Notes: a model not told the origin generated them from the sequence alone. 64,000 nucleotides of DNA from Chaetoceros tenuissimus (GCA_021927905.1 BLLK01000019.1:558001-622000), one strand, 5' to 3'; positions 21,791 to 37,800 are shown, counted from the first letter of the stretch. Made by a program: numbers and translations.

Positions 21791-22863
21791 AAGAATTCAT
21801 AGAAGGTCAGCTCGATGAATCTCAGTTCGGAATGTAGTCAACGTTCAACTATATGTACTCTTGAAATTACTGCACTACAGGAGCATTAGCTATTTTTCAT
21901 CTCAATATTGTCATGCTTCTCATGCAAAGTGCTACTATCGATATTCACTAGCCGCCTTTCTAAACCAAAAAGCTTATATATCAAAACGCTTCTATTTTCT
22001 AGAGAGAGATATAGGAGATTCCCACTTGAGAACCTTTTCATGACTCTATCCGATTTGTACAATTTGGTCCCTTTTGCTATTGATCTACTTTTTGCAATTT
22101 TTTTACTATCGTGTGGAAATGAAACATTTGTATAAAGATGTTTCATGCATAACATGCCATGTGCTGTTGAGTTAAATGGTCATGCCACATATTGGAAGCA
22201 TGGTTTATTATCAGTTCATAATGGGAGCAACATTTTTGAATTTCTCAATTGATGAGTCTCAAAGCATGATTATCAATTACACACAATTCTCTTTGGCTAT
22301 AGAAATGGGTCTTTTGCGTTCCTATTTTTATGCATAGGCACCTGGCCAATTGCGATATCGCCTGCGCAAGTTTTATTCAGTGCATGGCAAGCTCTAGACT
22401 GATACATGTTTCGCCAAGTCTTCTTCCTTGCATCTCTCAATCGTCAAAGTACAATCATTTATAGGCAGATGCGAGAGGAAGACATCGTATCTTTGAACAC
22501 AAAAAGGTACAGGTGTACGTATCTTAGTCTTCCTGTTTTAAAAGAGTGTTGTGAAGAAAGTGGTGGAAAGATGGATTCCGTGCACGACGTGTACAATAGT
22601 GAAAACCTACATCATAATATGCACGTCTCAGAAGAATTTTTGAAAGCATGCAACACGACTAAAAGACTAGTGTCATCGAATATATTATTATTCACCTCGT
22701 TACGACTCTGATATGATCAGTATGTACGCCAATTTTTTTAAATAACAAGATCAGACTATTTAGTCTTATCAGTCCGCTAAATTGGCTTTCAAACAAATCT
22801 ATCTGAAAAAAAGGCGGGCTCTCAACACACGAAGTTACATAATCATCAAGCACTCTTATGTAA
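21791..22863. other. Intergenic region upstream of the giant gene
   Basis: About 1.07 kb of AT-rich sequence. A 101-codon open frame at 22406-22711 has no recognisable motif and no splice link to the next gene that I can justify. This region should contain the giant gene's promoter. Confidence 0.5.
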
Positions 22864-25800
22864 ATGAGAATTGCGACTCGACATATAATCAAAGCAGAAC
22901 GGAACAAGCCGAAATCAGGAAGCTCAGACATGAAGCAAGTAAAGAAAGATACCAACATGCATGTTGGTGGCTTTTCCTTTCGTGATGCTCTCCTTCATGG
23001 AGTAGCAACTCAATCGACATCAGAAACAACTATGGCTGGAATTCAGCCTGATCAGCACATAGCATGTTCAAAGACCACGAAAGTTGTTCATTTCACTGCT
23101 CCTACTAGCAGTGCAGTATCCATCATTCATAAGGAACCATCCTTTACTCATAAGGAACCAAGAAACGATTCTATTCAAGTCACTCTATCGGAGACAACAA
23201 AGGAAGAGGTGAGAACCACATATGTGTCAAGCGACTTCAAACATGCCATGATATAATAGCTACCATTGAAAATAATAAAGTATATTACACAATTAATCAG
23301 AATGCATCTCACCATATTTTCCACTGTTTAAAAACATTAGTCCGACACAACTAAGAAGATCCAATCTAAGCATCATATCCTTCTACTGAAAGAGGAGAAC
23401 GATCAAATCATGCATAGTACAAAGAAGCATGTATCGCATTCCTCTTGTTTTCCCAAAGTAACTATTGATCATACTCAAGCTGTAGATGGTGGTAAGAAAC
23501 TTGGCCCTATTTCTAAGGAAAGTAATGGCTTTGTCAACTTCAAGGAACCCACCAATCCTTCTTCATGTAACTCGTTCACTGAAGTGGAAATTGGAAAAGG
23601 CACGAAGGATGCTAACCATATGGAAAAAGTCGAAACTGAGACCTCTAAGAAACATTCTTTGGTTGTTGCATCTGAGAAAGTTAATCCGAAGATTAATTCC
23701 AAGGAGAATGCCTTTGATGATAGTACTCCTAAGCCTTCCATCACTCATAACTTGGGAAGTAATAATTCTTCAAACACCCATTCGCTTCCTCTTAAAGCAT
23801 CTTCGACATTTGTTGCCTCCAAATCACGTGTCTCGTTTGGAAATCTTTTCCCAATCGGCTTCAGAAAGGTTTCAAAACTTTTGTTTGCTTTATTATTTTT
23901 GCTTGCTCTCAATCACACTCCAGCTTCTGCATGGACTTTGAAGACGGCAGCGAAAAATGGAAATTCTGGTTACTCCCTCAAGGGCAATTCACCAGAGGTA
24001 AGTTTGCAGTCTTGAGCATTTCTATCTGAATTCTTTCCTTCAAAAATTTCTCACATGTACTATCACTTGATTTATTTTTTTAAACGATTAGAATGAGAAA
24101 CATTCCTCACATCTTCTCAAAAGAAGAATTCCTGATTCATTTGAAAGCCAAGAAAATGTCGAGGTTGAAGAAAAAAGTATCGACGAATCAAAGCAAAGTT
24201 CCACCAGTGATAGTTTCAGAGATCTTCCTGCTATTAGTAATGGTTCATTCATGCTACAAAGCGGTATGAAATTTGATAATTCTGATAGAGATTGGTGTCT
24301 TACAGCAGAAAGCTTTGAACCTAAAGCAACACTTCATATGAGACCTTGTGCTGGTACTGAGAACAATTTTTTGTTGCAGTGGTTCTTCTTTGATGATATT
24401 GGCCGCATGAGACTAAGTGTGAAACCTGAGTTCTGTCTTCATTGGAGTGGAAAAGTTCCAAAGAGCGAAAAGAGTTGGAAAAGCGCAAAAAGTGGAAAGA
24501 AGCAGCCATTTTTTGATACGTGTGATGATGAGAGCAGTGCAATTTACAAGTTTAAATTTGTAGATGCAAATATCCAAGCCATTGGCTATGGAAGGCCTGA
24601 TACTGCTTGGTATCTAGGGATCAGACCTGGCGAAAAGAAATATGAAGCCCTTCGTCTATTCAAGGCTGAAAATAGCCGTGACCGTAATGCATCTCTCGGC
24701 ATGTGGATAATGATTGAAATGAGTGACAGTCCTTCTAGTAGACCAAGTGACAAACCATCTGCACTTCCATCTCTACTACCTACAAATGCGCCATCGGTAG
24801 TTCCAAGTGCAAGTCCATCTGATTTTCCATCTTCTATTCCCTCACCTTCACCGAGCCGATTACCGTCAAGTGAACCCTCAAGTATTCCAAGTGACATTCC
24901 GTCCGATATTCCATCTGGTAAGTGCTATCATAGCTGGGAATTTCTTTTTGACCATCATCTTTCATTTGACTAAAGTAATTCTAATATCTCATACTCCAAC
25001 TCAATAGACATACCTTCAGACGCTCCAAGCGATTTTCCTTCAGATATTCCATCTGATCAACCAAGTTCTGTTCCATCATCTGTACCATCGCATATTCCTT
25101 CAGATATTCCATCTGATCAACCAAGTTCTATTCCGTCATCTGTACCATCGGATATTCCTTCAGATGCCCCATCGGATCAACCGAGCTCTATGCCGTCATC
25201 TGAACCTAGCGTTTGTCGTGATGAACCGGGATGGCGTGTTGGTGGACCTACATCAAATACTTATTCTTTGTGGACCTGTATGGACGTGGAGAATAGTGCA
25301 TCTCCGGAAGACCTTTGTGTTACGATCGATGCTTTACATGATCAAACTTTTGAACAGAAAAGGGTAAGCGATTCCTATTGGATGTTTTAATTTCAATTTT
25401 TATTGATTCTTACCCATTTTTCTTTTTACTTTGGATTCTAGATTTCTGATGCGTGCTGTGTATGTCGTAAGTGATAATACCCATTGATTAAAGAAAAAAG
25501 GAGGATGAAAAATGATGGTGTAGAACGAAGCAAAAGCTTTCTTTTGAACTTCTCATTTTATTTATAATTATTTCTAACCATTTTTACTTTATCTACAGAG
25601 GGAGGTGATCACCAGTCAGCAATGCCATCACAGAGTAGCCAACCAACATCGTTTCACCCGTCAGTCTTGCCATCTACCAAGCCTAGCACATGTCAAGATG
25701 AGAGCGAATGGTTTTTTGATACATCACCCGATGGTACTAAGTTGGGATGTGGTGCAGTTGCAAATGACCCTGAAAAGCTCTGTGCTAAAATTGGTGCCTT

Positions 25801-28800
25801 GGAACACATGCAAAAGACTGCGTATGAAGCATGCTGCATTTGCGGTAAGTTAAAATGGTTCATTCATACGAAAGTTTTGACCAAAACTATCTAACACAGT
25901 CGCACATACAGGAGGAGGCGATCATCAATCAGTACGTCCAAGTATGAGCCCGACCAAATTCAGTTGTACGGATGTCAGTGACACTTGGAGAGTTGGAGGA
26001 GATTCAAAGTATGCCAATTTCACATGTGCAGATATTGAAAATACTGAACATCCATCCAAGTATTGTGAAGCCATTGAGAACTTAAGTGATGGTTTATTTG
26101 AAGGTCGTTCAGTTTCGCAAGCATGCTGTGTATGTGGTGGTGGTACTTTTATTGAATTGAATACAGCTACACCTTCCTCTACAGAGACTTTCAAGCCATC
26201 AATATCTTCCATGCCATCTATGGAAGAATACCCATCTATTTCTCCGTCTTCCAAGCCTTCGACTTGCGTCGATGATCCCAATTGGTACTTTGATGAATCT
26301 ACAGAAATGACATGCAAACATTTGAGTGGGCCTAGTGCTGCCGAGCTTTGTGAACGCTTCGATACCAATTCGAATGGCAAGTCTTCGTATCAAGCTTGGT
26401 AAGTTTTGAAATTCATAGCATCCTTTTCAATCTGATAAGAAATCTTATGCTAATATCATTATTTCAAGCTGTGCTTGCAATGGCGGGATTCACATTTCAA
26501 ATGCTCCAAGTTTGTCTCCTGCTTTGTTTTTTGGAGAAGAATGTAGTTTGAATGAAGAATGTAAGAGTGGTGTTTGTGGTGACGGAAATGAAATTTCAAG
26601 TTCTATTTTTCACGGAAAACTAGTTTTTCGTGATAATACTGAGGTCTATGGTGACACCGTGCTTACTTTCTTTCCTAATGGTCATTTGCAAGATTTGTCC
26701 TTGGAAGGGGGTTGTTTATCTTCTCCCTTGAATTTTGTTCCATGTGTTGAACTTTCAGAAGATCCACTCCAAGAGTGGATCAAAATTCCAATAGATGACA
26801 GCACTTTTGCTCTTAAAAATGCTGATTCTAACAAATGTCTCACATCCTCAAATGCATTGTCTGATTGTAACTTATCGAACCCGGCGCAGTCACTACGAGT
26901 CGAAACTATACCCTACCCAGTACAGAGATGTACTCCGGATGTAAGTCTATGGTTTATTTGAATTAAATCCATTTGTCAAAAATTTAACTAATCCATACGA
27001 CACTTTATAGAATGAGTCTTCATGTGAAGATATCTCTGCCTGGAAAGTTGGTGGAACCTCGATTTACGCCAATATGACGTGTACTGAAATTAGTTCACTT
27101 CCGCTACATTCTGATTTCTGCCTTGCAATTTTGAGTCTTTCTGATGGTTCATTTGAAGGTAGAACAGTCGGACAAGCATGTTGTGCATGTGGCGGTGGTA
27201 GCTACATTGAGACAAATACTGTGTCCCCATCTCTATCCGCAACAGATGCACCTTCCGTATCTGCGCAACCGAGCATGGAAGCCTACCCATCTTCTTATCC
27301 AACATCAGTTCCTTCAGAATGTAAAGACGACCCTAACTGGTTCTTTGACTATGAGCAGGAACTAGGATGCAATCATATTGACTCTTTTGCTCTTTGCGAT
27401 CGTTTTGGGGGCGTAACTTTTAGAAAGAAAACAGCCTTTGAAGCATGTTGCATTTGTAACGGAGGTGAACATGTTTCTGTTTCACCAAGTGCCCATCCAA
27501 CGGTTTCGTCGTCACCAAGCATGAAACCAACTTCTTCGTCAAAACCAAGTGAATTTCCAACAGAATCGCCAACTGCTGTTCCTAGTCCGACTCCTGCAGA
27601 TGAGAAAGCAGATACCATCTTTGATGGTCATGTTTGCTCAGAACATATTGAGTGTATGGGACAAGCTTTGTGCGGAGAGAAAGATTTCGAATTCCATGGA
27701 TATGCAACAGTTGCTTCACCTAGCCTCATTTTGGTATGTTTCTTCTGAATAAGAATTATTATGATTGTGTCAAAATACTAACAAGCAAATTTTCTACTTA
27801 GTTAAATGCCGCGCGCAATAAACCTGTTACAACTAATGCCATTTCGAACAGCAAGGGACCAGAATTACTCGTAGATGGAGACGTGGACACAGATCAAGCT
27901 ATCTTGAGCATAGATTCTACTAATGATATTTGGTGGGATGTTGACTTAGTCGAGCATTACGAGATCAACAAAATTATTATTCATCAAGAGTACGTTTTTA
28001 TTATTATTTATATGCGATTAATTTTATTTTTACAATTCGAAAGTTACTGATACACAAATGTTGTACATCATAGTCCTACAAATGCAAATGATTTCGATGT
28101 AGTAATTTATGGTGATGACGGAATCGAAACAACTTACGCCTATGTGAAACCACTAAAGGACATCCAAAATATTATTGAGATGACAATCGACCCTCCAATT
28201 CATAGTCGTAAAGTTCGCATTACACGCGAAGCGCAAATGATGAATAATTTGAGAGAAGTTGAGGTATTTGGATATGAAATCACTGATAATCCTTCTTTTT
28301 GTCTCTTGGATAACCTCGATGGGACTAGTAGTGTGAAAGAGTGTGATAGAGAGCTAACAAAAACCCCTGGTCTGTTGACATTGTACCCATCTGGTGAAGT
28401 TACCAGTAGTCCTTATGGTAACTGTCTCTCTCCTCCACATCCTGGATCGAAAACAGTCACTTTTGAAAAATGTAGCCGTGATGATGTCAATTCTGCTCGA
28501 TGGACAATTGAAAGAACTGATGTTATTGATGAATCGAATACTAATGCCTTCCGCTTGCAACATCAAGAGAGTGGACAATGTAAGAAATTTCTTTGACTAT
28601 CATTTTTCATCCTAGGTCTTTACACTTACAGATTTCCGTTATTAGGTCTTGCAACTAAAATGAAGTATGAGTTTTTGAAAGGTACTTACGAGAAAACCAA
28701 GGCAGAGAAACTCTGTCAGGATTGGCCTAAATTAAGAGATGGTGGATATGAGTCAACAGTCATATCGATTTGTGCAACGAAAACGTGGAGACTTTTCCTC

Positions 28801-31800
28801 CAAAGTACCTATGATATCTGGGATATTTTGAAAATCAAAATGTTTCAAGGGCCTGAAGAAATGTTTCCCATTTCTGTAAAGTCCTCAAAGTACCAAGGGA
28901 GACATAGACCGGAAAATGTATTGACTACTGATGGTATTTGGGGCGGAAGATGGGAGACAGATACAAATGATTATTGGGTGGAATTTACATTTTCCGAGCC
29001 AGTTTGTATTAGTGAGGCAATTTGGCAAAATCATGTCAATTGGTTTGCAAACGGCGAAGTCAAACTTCAAGGTAAAAAAGGTGATCAATGGGTTGACTAT
29101 GGTACAAAAGCAGTAACGACAGATGCAAATTCTGAACAAAAGCAAATAGCATATCAAGTGAATATGGTCAGTCAACAAGAATCTAAGAATTGGCGACTTT
29201 TAGTTGAGCAAGATTCTATCTGGGATGTTTCGGAAATCAAAATGTTCACGGGTGATGAAAGTATTGATGAAGAGAATCCCTCATCGGTAGTTTCATCTGG
29301 TCATTTAGGCAGTGATAATACCTTTGAAAAAGCTCGAGACGATGATGTTGATTCATACTGGAGAGGAACAACCGGTGACGATGGAGTTTCCATCACGTTT
29401 TCTTTCGAAAAAGCTAAATACATTGCTAGAGCTGTTTGGACCAATCATGCAGATAATTTTGCTGTTGGTCCTGTAAAACTACAATATGAAAAGATTATCC
29501 CCCATGAAGGTGGGTCGAGACCGCTCTGGATTACAGTGGCTGAAAGAAGCCCATCAGGGGGTGATGAAAGCGAGCCTCTTCCTGGTGCAAATGAAGAGAA
29601 TTCCTTGGGCTATGAATTTTCAAACAGTTGGCGCATCACAGCTATCAACCAAAACAGTCCTTGGGATTTGTTACGACTTCGTTTCTTCAGCGGATCTACC
29701 GAGTTGTCGCCCGATTCAGTTTTTGAATCTGGTAATTGCTGTCGCGGTTATGGTCAATGGGATGCATATTTCAATAGATACAATGTCTTGGAAGGTGAAA
29801 CAAATGGAGAACGCTGGGGTGGCCTTCCATTAGGAGGAACTACAAATGCCTATATAGGCTTTTCCTTTAATTCACCTGTCTTTGTCACCAAAGTCATCTG
29901 GGAGAATTATAGTGCTCATCAGGCTAACGATGTAGTGAAACTACAGGCTGAGTTCCTAAGAGTAAATGACTTAGTATGGGAAGACATCAGTGAAAAAGAA
30001 GCTGTAAAGGTGCCATCGTCTTGGGATAGCCTTAGCCATCCACTGCCATTGCTACAGGTCGCGACTACTATTGCTGGTAGTCCAAGTTTTGCGACAGTAT
30101 TTGTTTAGATGCAGAATCTGACAATGTGAAGTTACCGTCATTCATCAAAGATTATTACTGTACTGGAGAAAGGTTACAGAATAGAGAACTTTGTGAAGTA
30201 GAAGTGGAAATTGAAGATTACACCATGATCGAAGATAGACCATTTGAAGATCATTTAGAAAATGGTTTAAGGGATGAATGGGGTGATGTGTTTGATAATT
30301 CAGTGATTCCAACTGACTGTAACAATGAATTGGTAACAAGAAATTTGTTATTGGACTTCTGCAGGGTTTTTGCAAAAAGACACTTTGAGAACTCGGGCCT
30401 AGAAGGATTACATTATATTAGTTTGGATAAGTACTATTGCTCTCACTCTCAGGATCTTGAGAAGGTAGCTGTTGGGTTAGAAACATTTTTAACAGAGTGC
30501 TCTGATAAAAAGTCGCAATACATTTTGTTTCAAGACGACAAAAACATCAATAACAAAACTGCTTTCGATATAGATGATCCCAACTGGAAAAATATCCCCG
30601 ATCGCGAGATTACAGTCCTCAGGAATGGTATTCTATCACACATGAGTGATGAGACTTGTGTATCTCCGATCTTCAATGGCGAGCTATTCGACCTTACGAC
30701 CCAATGCGATCTCAATGATGAGTGGCGATTTCTCACCTTCTACGGTAATGGTGAAATCATTTCTACTCAGACAGACAAATGTTTAACTCATTATCGCCCG
30801 AATGATGAGGCTGAATTCATCAGTGGTTTCTTGCCTTGTAATGGGGAAGCTCATCAACGCTGGATCTGGGAGGAAAGAGGTGCTTTCAGGATTGAGCTAG
30901 ATGCAGAATGGGAAGGAAAGAGATACATTACTCCTCATGATTGTAGCACCAACACTCATTTCTTCTTGAGTGACCTCGTTTGGTTTGCGGATAGACAATA
31001 TTTTCAATGGGATAGTAACGGTAGAATCTCTAATCAGTATTGTGAGGAAAATGGTGAACCAAAATATCTCACTGTCGATGCTAATGAGAATTGTGAGGAT
31101 GCCGAAATTCATTTTTCCAATGATGAAGGTGTAACTAATTTAGCCCAGCAATGGACAATTGATCCGAGTCGGAGAATTGTGAGCAAGAAATGTCCGAATT
31201 TGATGGTGTCAGCAACACGAGAAGCAGAAAGCACAACCATGGCGGCAACCAATGTAGTTGCATTATCTAGTAGAACATCTCTTCAATACTGGAAGGTAAG
31301 GCTCGCCTCAGGTATTTAGGAAGATTTTAATTTACTGTATGCTAATCGAACCTTCTTTCTGTTAGTTTGACGAGTCACCTGCTTTGGCCAAGTTTCATTT
31401 AAAGCAAAAGACTAGTTCGAAGCACCTATCCATCTATAGTTGTGAAAATGGTGCAAGTGTATTTTTGAGCAACGATGAGGAGGATGAATTCAAATATTTT
31501 TACTGGGATAGCAATAAGGAAATTCTTTTCAGTGGTCTTTGTCCTAATATGGTGATTGAGGTTGCCGACAATAGTTGTCTCGGTGGTACAAAGATTCACC
31601 TGAGACATGTGAACGAAGCAGACGATGACGAAAGTTTGAGGCAGAAATGGAGATTAGACGACGATAATAGATTGATCAGCAAGTTGGATTGTTCTGAAGT
31701 TGGTGTTGATGCAAATCTTCACTTGGAAATTGATTCCGATACAATCGCAAGAGCTTACAATTATGCTGATGGCGATGGTGGTGACTCTTCAGATTGGGAA

Positions 31801-34800
31801 TTTATTTACGATGACTCGAAATTCCGAATTGAATCCATTCAATATTCTGATAAGTTTATCACTCTGAGTAGTTGTGAAGATGATGCAACTATTCATACCG
31901 AGGGGGCTTTATCATCTGGTATGCAATATTTCGTATGGGATTCATTGGGTGAGCTTGCAAGTATCGCTTGTCCAGGAAGGGTTCTAACTGTAAAAGATTG
32001 TGAGACTGAAGCTGTCGTTTCCAGTCGATGGAACGGAGGAGAACATCAAAGATGGGCTCAAGATTCTTCTGGAAGAATTATCAATGAGGAGTGTGGAACT
32101 GTTTTAGATGCACAAGGAATAGATCAAGATGTGGAGGTCAATGATTTAAAAGTCAAGGTAAGAAATATTCGCAGTGAATTCAGTTGAAGTATTGATCTTT
32201 ACTCAATTTCTTTCATTTGAACAGCTTCATGAGTTGCCAGGCAAGCTTCTTTTTACGGTTGGATTGAAAATAACCGACTGTGATCAAGTTACTGAAGATG
32301 GTGATCCCTCATTGTTGTATTGGGGTCCAAAAGGTGAACTATTCATTAATGGATGCGAAGACAAATTTATACAGGTTATCAAGAATCCATCCTGCCCTCC
32401 TTCAAACGGTCCACCGGCTACACAGGATGGAGTTGATGTAGAGATTAATGTTTTGGATGAACCCGAACAAGTGCTGGAAGTAGGATCTTTTACTGATGGC
32501 GCTGAACATCCTTATGTATGTTTAAATAAATCATCCATGTCCAAGGGGGACCATTATAACAAAGCAAAATCACATGATGGGTTGATGATGAAAATACTTT
32601 CAATGGATCAAAATAATAAACTTCGAGGCATTCTTTCCGAAAATGGAGTACGAACTGCATGGATTAATGGGAATGATATTACCCATGATACTAGGTATGG
32701 TGGTAAATTCAAGTACGACGACGAGGATACTGAATTCACATTCGACAACTGGATTCGGGGTGAACCGAATGACTATAAGTCTAATGAAGACTGTGCTGAA
32801 TATCAAAGAAGTGGATATTGGAACGATCGCAACTGTGCAGATCGACTTCCAGCACTTTACAATATTCCTAAAGATTCTATCGCTGATATAGCAGATAATA
32901 ATATTGTTTGTTACAACTTCGCTGACTTCATTGTAGAAAGTCAAACCTGGTACTTGGACAGCGACAATAAAATCAAGAATAGAGGATGTCCAAATACGGA
33001 AATTGGAAGTGGAGATTGGAAGGTATGTCGCATGATAATTATATTTGTCACTTCGTTTTTGAAATCCTTTCGCTAATTGAAAATTCCTTCAATTTTAGTT
33101 CCGGAGTGACATTATACCAAAATTCCGTATCCAAAATGTTGTCGAAAATGAGGAAACTGATGAAGATAGTATGACTGATAGAAAACGAGTCTTTACTGCG
33201 GATGCCAACTGTGGCTCATTACTAACAGTCGAAGATATCTCTCTGGCAAAAGGAGATTCGCAATATTTCACTCTCAATACAGATGGATTTATTGAGAATG
33301 TCGCATGCCCAGGAAAAGGTGAGTTAGGTTTCAAAAGAATTCTGATTTCGTCATTATGTTGCAGTTGCTCACATTGTCTTTTATAGTTTTGGACATTAGA
33401 TGGGGATCATGCACTGAAAACAACAGCATTATTTTATATTCTAGACATGGTGGTCCTAATCAAAAATGGATCGTAGATTTCGAAGGCCGTATTATTTCTG
33501 TTCATTGTCGCGGAAAGGCACTTGGAAGCACAAAGTCCTCAGATCCAAATTCAGTTGGCCGCCTACAGTTACAGTCGGTTTCTCAGGACCTTTCAATGAT
33601 CCAAAAATGGAACGTAAGTTACATTTTCCAATCTATTTTCTATAAACAATTTTGGATAGCTACTAATTTTTTTACGTGTGTAGTTCCTTTCGGAATTCCG
33701 CATTGAATACCTGAGCAAATATGTTTCCAGTGATGGATGCGATGAAGGTGCTGCAATTATTTTAGATGATACTGAGGAGGAGGATTACCAGACCTTCATC
33801 TATGATTCTATGGATGGTCGTTTACACAGTGCTTCTTGCCAAAATATGGTGATTGAACTGAAGGATAGCAATATCTGTGATGGTAATGGTGAAGTTATTA
33901 ATTTGCTCAAACTTGCGGCTGTTAATAATGACAGTGGGCTTAATGGCAGAAAGCTTTATCAAAAGTGGTGGACATTGAATCCGTTTGAAAGCACTACCGA
34001 TATAAACTACATTTGCTTGGATAAGAATCGAGAGCCCAATAATGGTGGCATAAATCTTGCGAAAATTAGGAGCAAGAGAGACAACGATATGTTTACTGCC
34101 TTTTATATGCATCACGGAGTGCTTGGTGATTATCCATGGATTGCAGGTTCCGACAGCATGCAAGAAAATACATTTTTGTTTGAAGATGGATCTCCAATGA
34201 CTTACTTCAACTGGGCTTCAGGAGAACCGAATGATTATTGGGCGAGCGAAGACTGTATTCAAATGTGGGCGCCTGCTGGAACTTGGAACGATCGGAATTG
34301 TGGTAGCGAACTTGCATCTTTATCGTCTTCCCTAACAGATGCCTCTAATGGTAATTTGAAGATCTGCGAGAAACCTTGCACACTGGCGGATGTTTTCCAA
34401 GAATCTACCCAATTCTGGAAGTACAAGTATTCGTATAATCTCGATGAAGCCCCAAATTCATATTTTGGTGTGAAAATTTCTGACCCACCAGCATTTATTG
34501 TGAATATTGATACAAAGGAGTGCCTAGCAATGACTGCGGTCGAAGCGGAAGATTCAGAGAATGGTCTTCGCAATGTTATCGAGATGGTTGACTGCGAAGT
34601 CAATCCAAATCTAAACTTGTGGTTCTTTACTGACACAGGTGAAAAACCTCCTCATAGTTTAGACTTGGAAACAAAGTATTGTGCAGGAAATGTAAGTATT
34701 TTACTTCTCTTTCAAGAATTTACCCATCTTCTCTTGCACCTCACATGAAAAATGATTTAGAATGTCCCACTTCAATTTCGTCGTGGGAACAATGTTACAG

Positions 34801-37800
34801 CTTATTCGGCTTCTTACGATGGCTCGTATGAAAGAGCCAATGACTCCACCGAAATTCAAACATACAGAAGACAGGACCACTCGGGTGGAGTTCATGTTGA
34901 CGAACATTATGAAATCACACTATATGGAAATACTTGGAAGACTTACAAACTCTCAGAGCCAATTACATTGACCAAATATACCAAACTTTCCTTTGATTTA
35001 GCTTTGTATGAAGAGGCTCATAACCATGCAATTTGTTTTGACGAAGATAATAATTTGGATACTTTTGGGTATCGCTATAGACGTTGTTTACAGGTAGCTG
35101 GTACAATGAGTAGCACGTGGGATACAGTGCTGAAAATCAATTTAGCTTTGAAGAAACCGACAACTTCTAGTAAAACGGTTCTTTATGGTCCTAGTGAAAA
35201 TGCTGTCGATGGTGACAAAGATCAGCACTGGAAAAATGAAGATATTAACTCCATTGCCGAGATGGAAAGAGATGGCGAACAAATGCCATGGTGGGAGGTA
35301 GATCTCGAAGGTTTTTTCAAAATTGATGAAGTTGTGATATATCCTAGGCTAGACTCTGAGATTTTGGATAGTTTCAAAGTAAGCATTTTTTCAGATGCAG
35401 GATTGGAAAAGAATACAACAATCACTTTCAATGGTGATCCCATCAAATTCATAAAGTTCAATGCAACATATGGCAGCAGAGTGAAAATTGAATCAGTAAA
35501 CGAGATTTCTGAGAATGCTCTGTCGCTCGCAGAAGTCCAAGTGTTTGGATCCATAGCTCAATTGGGCCAGAAAGAGACATTTGATGTTCCACTTGGTGAC
35601 ATGTTGCAAGATAATATTGATGTAAACTATATTGCATTTGTTCAAGATAGCGATGAAGATGCGTTTGTTGGAAAATCATCATTTAGTAACATTCATTTGT
35701 ACAATAAATCCCCAGAGGGAATATCGGTAAGTTTGTCTTGAGATAGTTATTCTATTATTTGATATCGTAATACCAACACTTTCTTTTCAAAGGACTTCTT
35801 CTTTTCAAAATCTGTCGTCACAGAATCGATTAGGAGAGGCATGTTTACCGAAAATTACATCGATGCAAATGAGAATGATAGGGGGATTCCATACCAGGGA
35901 GTTCCTATCCCGACCTTACCTGAGCCTCTGAATTATGCAAAAATGAGCAATGGTAAACTGAAAGATATCAAGTTTGGACGAAGTGGTCAGTTAAAAGAGT
36001 GCTTTTTACACAAAGTTGAGTATAAACGTAGAAGCTGGTGGAAAGTTGATCTTTTAAAGATTAGGCAAAGCAATCAACGCTGTGGTGTATCCCCACCCAA
36101 GTCGTGTCAACGATGCAGTGGCAGCGATGAAGATGATAAACCTCAGAGAGATGCCTACCCATGTATTATTGACCAACAAGATGTCTATAATAGATTCAAA
36201 AATGATTATATCAGTGACTGTAATGGTGGTGTAGGAGACAGTCCTGACATTGAACGTCGAGAAGTCCAACAGGATTTTTTCAAAAGAGGTTGGCAGCGAA
36301 TGGTGCCAAGAAATAGCAACAAAAATGCTGTAGTAGACGGTAAACTCTACACTTGTAATGGAAATGAAAACATTTTTGAGAGTGATACCGACTATACACT
36401 TGAATTTAATGAAAATTTTGCAATTGATAGAATTGAAATTTACACCAAAAAGCGGTTTGAGAATTCTTTATCAGATTTAAAAATTGAGCTAGATGGAACA
36501 GCTCTGGATGAAGAAGAACTAATAGATACTGTGGTGCCGAGTTACAGTTGGTGGAGATTCTTTGATCCATATCAAAAGCTAGTCTATAATGGTGACTTGT
36601 CAAAGCAGGCGAAAACACTCAAAATATCCAAACCTGAAGGTACAAAACTAATTCTGTGTGAAATTGAGGTGTATGGTCATCCTATTGGCAAAGATCTTTC
36701 GGAAGGAGTTGCCCATTTTGACAATAATAAGCTTTTGCTTTCTAATATTGGCTTAGATCATAGCATTACAAATGTGAAGGTGTCAAACATTGGGGAAATT
36801 AATGAGGTTAAAATGCAAATATTCAGTTCGGATCTTGATTTACCGCCATCAGAGGAGAAACCCCAAAGAAAGTCTGTTGGAGGAGAGGTTGTATTCGATT
36901 TACCAAATGGCGAACAGGGAAATACTATTGAACTCAAAGTAGATGACAAGAAAGCATCATTTCCTCTTGATACAAACGTTCGAATTGTTGGTAATGTCAT
37001 TGAACCTAAACATTACATTTGGTCTCATAAGGGCGGAGATAATGGTGATGATTCTGCCTATGTTCTCATATCCCCTTCTGATAGTACTGTTAGCTTCAGC
37101 GATGAATCAATCAATGCAATCCAAGGAATTGATCCAACTGCTATCTCATATCATGGTTCATGCCTTGCCTATACCGATGCGGCCAGGAGAAACACGTTGA
37201 CTTTGCGCAAACTTGATGAGAGGACGATGAAAGAAATTTATTCGACAACATTACAACGAGCGAGAGCCCGTGGATTTGCTGTGCATGATAGAGACGGTGT
37301 TTGTACAATTGCTTTTCCTGTTACACAAGGCATAGAAATAGCTGAAATAGCTCAATTAGAAAATTCAAATTCTTTTGCTGCTGTTAGTAAATACATTCCA
37401 ATCCCTACTGGAGCTTCAGGTGAAACATTCGGACATCAAATTGCATTCACAGGTGAAGGAGCTGTGTTGATGGTAGGAGATCAAGATGCTGAAGGACTCA
37501 CTGCTCTTGGAGTCAATGTGCCTGGAGCTGGAGCGTTGCATTTTTTCCACAAAAAAGTTGACGACTGGTTCAAAATTGAAGAAAATATATATGGCCTCAA
37601 CAGCGAATTCAATTTTGGAAGTCATGGTATCTTTATCGGTTATAAAGAAGACACTCTCACTCTTGAAGTCATCGCGAAAGACACACTTAATGATGTTGAA
37701 AAGTATCATTTGAATGCAAAATGCTTTGTGCCACATTCAGTCGCCAAGAGTGACAATGTTTTAGATCCATTTGATCTCACGTGTTATTGTAAGGATGGAT

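Noticed and set aside
22406-22711. 101-codon open frame upstream of the giant gene
   Set aside because: No recognisable motif and no justified splice link; could be an upstream exon, but nothing in the sequence shows it.
24719-25209. A CRISPR-like or satellite array
   Set aside because: The repeats are in-frame Pro-Ser codons within a supported exon, without unique spacers.
30004-30080. A frameshift in the giant gene instead of an intron
   Set aside because: A GT..AG intron of 77 bp restores phase and joins to CDSICLDAE, a lectin-like start; still the weakest join and could be drawn with another donor.
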